Positions 60,260-64,000 of a DNA stretch of 64,000 bases are shown piece by piece. This DNA is from Streptomyces caelestis (GTDB taxonomy: Bacteria; Actinomycetota; Actinomycetes; Streptomycetales; Streptomycetaceae). The stretch lies in assembly GCF_001279005.1 (NCBI RefSeq), contig NZ_LGCN01000196.1, forward strand, positions 186,001 through 250,000. The letters are read 5' to 3'. Position 1 is the first letter of the stretch. Every line of letters starts with the position of its first letter. Below the pieces are notes generated by a model. It had not been told where the DNA came from, did no database searches, and saw nothing but the letters and a program-made list of their open reading frames with translations. The translations under genes and the position numbers were made by a program.

Positions 60260-61873
60260 GTGACCGTCACCGCAACCTCCGTCGGCGAGTCGGACCCGAA
60301 ACCGCCGCAGACCGCGCCCCCGGCGCGGGGCAGGTGGCTCGTGCGCCTCCTCCCGGCCGCCGCAGCCGCGCTCTCGGGCCTGCTCCTCTACGTCAGCTTC
60401 CCGCCGCGCACCCTGTGGTGGCTGGCCGTGCCCGCCTTCGCCGTCTTCGGCCGGGTGCTGCGCGGCCGGAGCTGGAAGGCGGCGCTCGGTCTCGGCTACC
60501 TCTTCGGCCTCGGCTTCCTGCTGCCGCTGCTGGTGTGGACCGGGGTGGAGGTCGGTCCCGGCCCGTGGATCGCCCTCGTGGTGATCGAGGCGGTCTTCGT
60601 CGCGCTGGTCGGCGCGGGCGTCGCCGCGGTGTCGAAACTCCCCGGATGGCCGGTGTGGGCGGCGGCGCTGTGGATCGCCGGGGAGGCGGTGCGCGCGCGC
60701 GTGCCGTTCAGCGGCTTCCCCTGGGGCAAGGTCGCCTTCGGGCAGGCGGACGGTGTCTTCCTGCCGCTCGCCGCGCTCGGCGGCACTCCGGTGCTGGGCT
60801 TCGCCGTCGTGTTGTGCGGCTTCGGACTCCATGAGATCGTCAGGCTGGCCCTCCGGGCCCGGCGCACCGGAGGCCTGCGGCGGGCCGCGGCGGTCGTCGG
60901 CGCGCTGAGCGTCGTCGTGCCGCTGGTGGCGGCCCTCGCCGCCCGCTCGCTGGTCGGCGACAAGGCCGAGGCCGGCACCGTGACCGTCGCCGTCATCCAG
61001 GGCAATGTGCCCCGCCTCGGCCTGGACTTCAACTCCCAGCGGCGCGCGGTCCTCGATCACCACGCGCGGGAGACGGAGCGCCTGGCCGCCGACGTCGCGG
61101 CCGGCAGGGCCGAGCAGCCCGACATCGTGCTGTGGCCGGAGAACTCCTCCGACATCGACCCCTTCACCAACGCCGACGCGCGCGCCGTCATCGACAGGGC
61201 GGCCAAGGCCATCGGCGCGCCCGTCTCGGTCGGCGGCGTGGTCGACAGGGACGGCGAACTGCTCAACGAGCAGATCCTCTGGGACCCGGCGAAGGGCCCC
61301 GTCGACACCTACGACAAGCGGCAGATCCAGCCGTTCGGCGAGTACCTTCCGCTGCGCTCGCTGGTGGGGGCGATCAACGAGGAGTGGACGTCGATGGTCC
61401 GCCGGGACTTCAGCCGGGGCGGCGAGCCGGGCGTCTTCACCATGAACGGCGCCGGCGTCGGCCTGGTCACCTGCTACGAGGCCGCCTTCGACTGGGCGGT
61501 GCGCGACACGGTCACCGCCGGCGCCCAGCTGATCTCGGTGCCCAGCAACAACGCCACCTTCGGCCGCAGCGAGATGACCTACCAGCAGCTCGCCATGTCC
61601 CGGGTCCGCGCCGTGGAGCACAGCCGCGCCGTCACCGTGCCGGTGACCAGCGGGGTCAGCGCGATCATCATGCCCGACGGGGAGATCACGCAGAGGACCG
61701 GCATGTTCGTCGCCGACTCGCTGGTGCGGGAGGTGCCGCTGCGCACCTCGCAGACCCCCGCCACCCGCCTCGGCGTCCTCCCGGAGGCCGCCCTCGTGCT
61801 GGTCGCCGCGGGCGCACTGGGCTGGGCCGTCGCCGCCGGGGTGCGCGGGCGACGCGCCGGTGACGTGCGGTAG
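60260..61873 (+). CDS. lnt: Apolipoprotein N-acyltransferase
   Basis: Lnt (537 residues) transfers a third acyl chain to the N-terminal cysteine of lipoproteins at the outer face of the membrane. About seven hydrophobic segments fill the first 230 residues. The nitrilase domain follows, with VAVIQGNVPR, catalytic Glu in IVLWPENSSDIDP, catalytic Lys in YDKRQIQPFGEYLPL and catalytic Cys in GLVTCYEAAFDWAVR. SVPSNNATFGRSEMTYQQLAMSR-like segments complete the fold, and a last helix closes the protein. It is full length with all catalytic residues. The GTG at 60260 has TAGACT seven bases upstream and no Shine-Dalgarno. Confidence 0.95.
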   Translation: MTVTATSVGESDPKPPQTAPPARGRWLVRLLPAAAAALSGLLLYVSFPPRTLWWLAVPAFAVFGRVLRGRSWKAALGLGYLFGLGFLLPLLVWTGVEVGPGPWIALVVIEAVFVALVGAGVAAVSKLPGWPVWAAALWIAGEAVRARVPFSGFPWGKVAFGQADGVFLPLAALGGTPVLGFAVVLCGFGLHEIVRLALRARRTGGLRRAAAVVGALSVVVPLVAALAARSLVGDKAEAGTVTVAVIQGNVPRLGLDFNSQRRAVLDHHARETERLAADVAAGRAEQPDIVLWPENSSDIDPFTNADARAVIDRAAKAIGAPVSVGGVVDRDGELLNEQILWDPAKGPVDTYDKRQIQPFGEYLPLRSLVGAINEEWTSMVRRDFSRGGEPGVFTMNGAGVGLVTCYEAAFDWAVRDTVTAGAQLISVPSNNATFGRSEMTYQQLAMSRVRAVEHSRAVTVPVTSGVSAIIMPDGEITQRTGMFVADSLVREVPLRTSQTPATRLGVLPEAALVLVAAGALGWAVAAGVRGRRAGDVR

Positions 61874-61938
61874 TACGTCCGCCGCACGTTCCCTGAAGCG
61901 AGGGAGAGGGCCCCGACCGGCCGGTTAGGGTCGGGGAC

Positions 61939-62418
61939 ATGGCTATCCCTGACTTCATCCGCACCCTGCGCGCCTCCGCCGGTCATCAACTGCTCTGGCT
62001 TCCCGGGGTCACCGCGCTCGTCTTCGACGACGAGGGCAGGGTTCTGCTGAACCGCCGGACCGACACCCGCAAGTGGTCGGTGATCGGCGGCATCCCCGAT
62101 CCCGGGGAGCAGCCCGCGGCCTGCGCCGTACGGGAGGTCGAGGAGGAGACCGCGGTGCGCTGTGCCGTCGAGCGGGTCGTCCTGGTCCAGGCGCTGGACC
62201 CGGTGACGTACGGCAATGGCGACGTCTGCCAGTACATGGACATCACCTTCCGCTGCCGTGCCCTCGGCGGCGAGGCGCGGGTCAACGACGACGAGTCGCT
62301 GGACGTCGGCTGGTTCGCCGTGGACGCGCTGCCTGAGCTCGACGAGTTCGCGCACCTCCGGATCAAGCAGGCCATGTCCGACGCACCCACATGGTTCGAC
62401 CCCACTGGGCTTGGCTGA
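61939..62418 (+). CDS. NUDIX hydrolase
   Basis: This 159-residue single-domain NUDIX enzyme has the full box GGIPDPGEQPAACAV followed by REVEEETAV. An N-terminal block (PDFIRTLRASAGHQLLWLPG) is typical of actinobacterial MutT-like housecleaning hydrolases, and the C-terminal FDPTG tail is also typical. It removes a nucleoside diphosphate-linked moiety; the substrate is unknown. TAGGGT (61926-61931) lies seven bases before the ATG with no Shine-Dalgarno, suggesting a leaderless mRNA. It follows lnt by 65 bases and has its own promoter. Confidence 0.92.
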   Translation: MAIPDFIRTLRASAGHQLLWLPGVTALVFDDEGRVLLNRRTDTRKWSVIGGIPDPGEQPAACAVREVEEETAVRCAVERVVLVQALDPVTYGNGDVCQYMDITFRCRALGGEARVNDDESLDVGWFAVDALPELDEFAHLRIKQAMSDAPTWFDPTGLG

Positions 62419-62472
62419 ACTGTAGGGCCTGACCACATGGGGCGGCATACGGGTGCTGCCTAGGGTCGAGAC

Positions 62473-63273
62473 ATGACCGCGCCCCGTGCCCTTCCGGCCC
62501 TCCACGCCACCCCGCTCGACCTCGGTGGCCGTACCGCCCTCGTCACCGGCGCCGCCGGCGGCATCGGCCGCGCCTGTGCGCTGCGGCTCGCGGCCGCCGG
62601 GGCCGAGGTCAGAGCCGTCGACCGGGACGCCGCGGGCCTGGAGACGCTCGCCGAGGCGGTCTCGGACCTCGGGGGCGTCGTCGAGCCGCACGTCCTCGAC
62701 CTCACCGACCTGGACGCCGCCGAACGCGCCGCCGCGGGTGCCGACGTGCTGGTCAACAACGCCGGGCTGCAGCTGGTCCGCCCCATCGAGGAGTTCCCGC
62801 CCGACGCCTTCCACACGGTGCTCACCGTGATGCTGGAGGCGCCCTTCCGGCTCATCCGGGGCGCCCTGCCCCATATGTACGGCCAGGGATGGGGCCGCAT
62901 CGTCAATGTGTCCTCGGTCCATGGACTGCGCGCCTCGGCCTATAAGTCCGCCTATGTGGCCGCCAAACACGGTTTGGAGGGACTGTCCAAGACCACCGCT
63001 CTCGAAGGCGCGCCCCATGGCGTCACCTCCAACTGTGTGAACCCCGCCTATGTGCGCACCCCGCTGGTCGAGAAGCAGATCGCCGACCAGGCCCGGTCCC
63101 ACGGCATCCCCGAGGAACGCGTCCTGTCCGAGGTGATGCTGCGGGACAGCGCCGTCCGGCGGCTCATCGAGCCGGAGGAGGTCGCCGAGGCGGTGGCCTA
63201 CCTCTGCGGCCCGCGGGCGTCCTTCGTGACCGGCACCTCACTGGTCCTGGACGGCGGCTGGACCGCGCACTGA
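62473..63273 (+). CDS. SDR family 3-hydroxybutyrate dehydrogenase-like oxidoreductase
   Basis: This 266-residue short-chain dehydrogenase closely follows the 3-hydroxybutyrate dehydrogenase pattern: TALVTGAAGGIGRACAL (NAD loop), LVNNAGLQLVRPIEEFP, NVSSVHGLRASAYKSAY (catalytic Ser, Tyr), VAAKHGLEGLSKTTALE (catalytic Lys) and CVNPAYVRTPLVEKQI. It ends VTGTSLVLDGGWTAH. It would interconvert 3-hydroxybutyrate and acetoacetate. TAGGGT (62461-62466) lies six bases before the ATG, so it may be leaderless. A hairpin with a following T-run ends it. Confidence 0.93.
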   Translation: MTAPRALPALHATPLDLGGRTALVTGAAGGIGRACALRLAAAGAEVRAVDRDAAGLETLAEAVSDLGGVVEPHVLDLTDLDAAERAAAGADVLVNNAGLQLVRPIEEFPPDAFHTVLTVMLEAPFRLIRGALPHMYGQGWGRIVNVSSVHGLRASAYKSAYVAAKHGLEGLSKTTALEGAPHGVTSNCVNPAYVRTPLVEKQIADQARSHGIPEERVLSEVMLRDSAVRRLIEPEEVAEAVAYLCGPRASFVTGTSLVLDGGWTAH

Positions 63274-63295
63274 GGCATCGGCCGTCAGCGGCCGG

Positions 63296-63316
63296 CCGTC
63301 GGCCGACGGGGTTTTC
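63296..63316 (+). terminator. Hairpin followed by a T-run after the SDR gene
   Basis: CCGTCGGCCGACGG (63296-63309) is a perfect palindrome, followed by GG and TTTT within a few bases. This is one of the few hairpins in the window with a U-tract. It stands 23 bases after the stop. Confidence 0.75.
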
Positions 63317-63354
63317 CACAGGCCTGACGGGGCGGCCGGGGGATGAGGAATCCT

Positions 63355-64000
63355 GTGAGCATGTCCCGTGATCACGTGCAGTCCGCCGAGCGTCCCGCCC
63401 CCGTGGCCGGAGCGCCGGACCGGGCGCATCCCGACGCCGGCCCCGCCACCGGCGGCGCCGAGACGCCGTTCCTGGAGCTGCTGGCCCGCGGGGCCTCCGC
63501 CGAGGCGTACGAGCAGCCGGTGCTGCTCGCCCGCGCCGAGGGACTGTCCACCGAGCGGATCACCGCCCTCCAGCGGGCCAAGGTGCTCGCCCTGCGGGTG
63601 CGTGCGGAGCTGGAGGGCCGCCGTCGCCGGGAGGCCGAGCTGTCCGCCCTCTTCGAGACCGCCCACGACCTCGCCGGACTGCGCGACCTGGACGCCGTGC
63701 TCCGGGCGATCGTGCAGCGCGCCCGCTCCCTGCTCGGCACCGACGTCGCCTACCTCAGCCTGAACGACCCGGCCAGGGGCGACACCTACATGCGGGTCAC
63801 CGAGGGCTCGGTCGCCGCCCGCTTCCAGCAGCTGCGCCTCGGCATGGGGGAGGGGCTCGGCGGCCTCGTCGCCCAGACCGCCCGCCCCTACGTCACCGAC
63901 GACTACTTCCGCGACGACCGCTTCCGGCACACCCACAGCATCGACACCGGCGTACGGGACGAGGGGCTCGTCGCGATCCTCGGCGTGCCCCTGATGCTGG
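63355..64000 (+). CDS. GAF-domain regulator (PucR/CdaR-type), 5' part only
   Basis: This is the first ~215 residues of a larger protein cut by the window edge. A helical leader (ETPFLELLARGASAEAYEQP, ITALQRAKVLALRVRAELEG, then RRREAELSALFETAHDLA) is followed by a GAF domain (LRDLDAVLRAIVQRARSLLG, DVAYLSLNDPARGDTYMRV, GMGEGLGGLVAQTARPYV, GLVAILGVPLML). In relatives this layout ends in a PucR-type helix-turn-helix, which would lie outside the window. It probably regulates the adjacent 3-hydroxybutyrate dehydrogenase. The GTG at 63355 has GAGGAA five bases upstream; ATG 63361 is an alternative. Confidence 0.82.
   Translation, partial: MSMSRDHVQSAERPAPVAGAPDRAHPDAGPATGGAETPFLELLARGASAEAYEQPVLLARAEGLSTERITALQRAKVLALRVRAELEGRRRREAELSALFETAHDLAGLRDLDAVLRAIVQRARSLLGTDVAYLSLNDPARGDTYMRVTEGSVAARFQQLRLGMGEGLGGLVAQTARPYVTDDYFRDDRFRHTHSIDTGVRDEGLVAILGVPLML

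Noticed and set aside
1..64000. tRNA, rRNA, insertion sequences, prophage, integrative element ends
   Set aside because: I found no T-loop/acceptor arrangement, transposase or integrase motif, or long terminal repeats when reading both strands. A tRNA scan and an IS search would settle this.

Overview
The window is high-GC actinobacterial chromosome and is almost certainly from a Streptomyces. Third codon positions are strongly G/C, GTG starts are frequent, and many proteins belong to families typical of the genus: F420/deazaflavin reductases, ROK regulators, Rv1733c-like proteins, DUF6643, a TerD-type protein, a class F sortase and a CebR-type operator. I see no rRNA, tRNA, CRISPR array, transposase or phage gene. 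About 61 genes or gene remnants are supported, with one gene cut by the right edge.

Layout. 1-7 kb: acyltransferase, thioredoxin, flavin reductase, the electron transfer flavoprotein pair etfB-etfA closed by a 34-nt perfect palindrome, an endonuclease/exonuclease/phosphatase-fold protein, and a DUF6986 aldolase-like enzyme behind two abutting palindromes. 7-16 kb: a LacI regulator divergent from a ROK sugar kinase, a small secreted peptide, a TmrB-like kinase fused to NUDIX, an MBL hydrolase, an M20 peptidase, a geranylgeranyl-reductase-like flavoenzyme, and a deazaflavin-dependent nitroreductase divergent from its probable TetR regulator. 16-20 kb: DUF6332, MarR, an SDR, and two broken genes (a maleylpyruvate-isomerase family frameshift and an MFS exporter with an internal deletion plus a stop). 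20-28 kb, envelope and carbohydrate section: a K/E-rich repeat surface protein next to a class F sortase; a CE3-type esterase plus mannanase behind a perfect CebR-type box; the tctCBA tricarboxylate transporter divergent from a response regulator whose kinase partner is missing.

28-44 kb: an oxidoreductase-DUF6807 operon ending in a truncated cupin; a PAP2 phosphatase; a copper P-type ATPase and a His-rich exported protein diverging from two CsoR-like boxes; a GH15 enzyme; a DeoR regulator divergent from an AgaS-like isomerase and a class II aldolase; an RlmG-like methyltransferase divergent from AlkB; and ROK regulator, dehydrogenase and PPOX genes. 44-54 kb: a frameshifted SHOCT gene, an anti-sigma-type ATPase, a Cds1-like cysteine desulfhydrase preceded by a palindrome and a 25-codon leader ORF, a decayed SRPBCC gene, a second DeoR regulator, and two large convergent genes (a multi-pass membrane serine hydrolase and a beta-helix protein fused to an EccA-like AAA+ ATPase). 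54-64 kb: Rv1733c-like, DUF6643, TerD-like, HpnB-type glycosyltransferase, racemase-like protein, apolipoprotein N-acyltransferase (lnt), NUDIX, 3-hydroxybutyrate-dehydrogenase-like SDR, and the start of a GAF-containing regulator.

Two themes stand out. First, many small catabolic or stress modules each carry their own visible operator. Second, at least five genes are decaying, as expected for a chromosome-arm region. Several genes also carry a -10-like hexamer only 6-8 nt before the start codon, which suggests leaderless mRNAs. Starts were chosen from ribosome-binding sites and family lengths. Functions come from recognising motifs by eye, and no database search was run.
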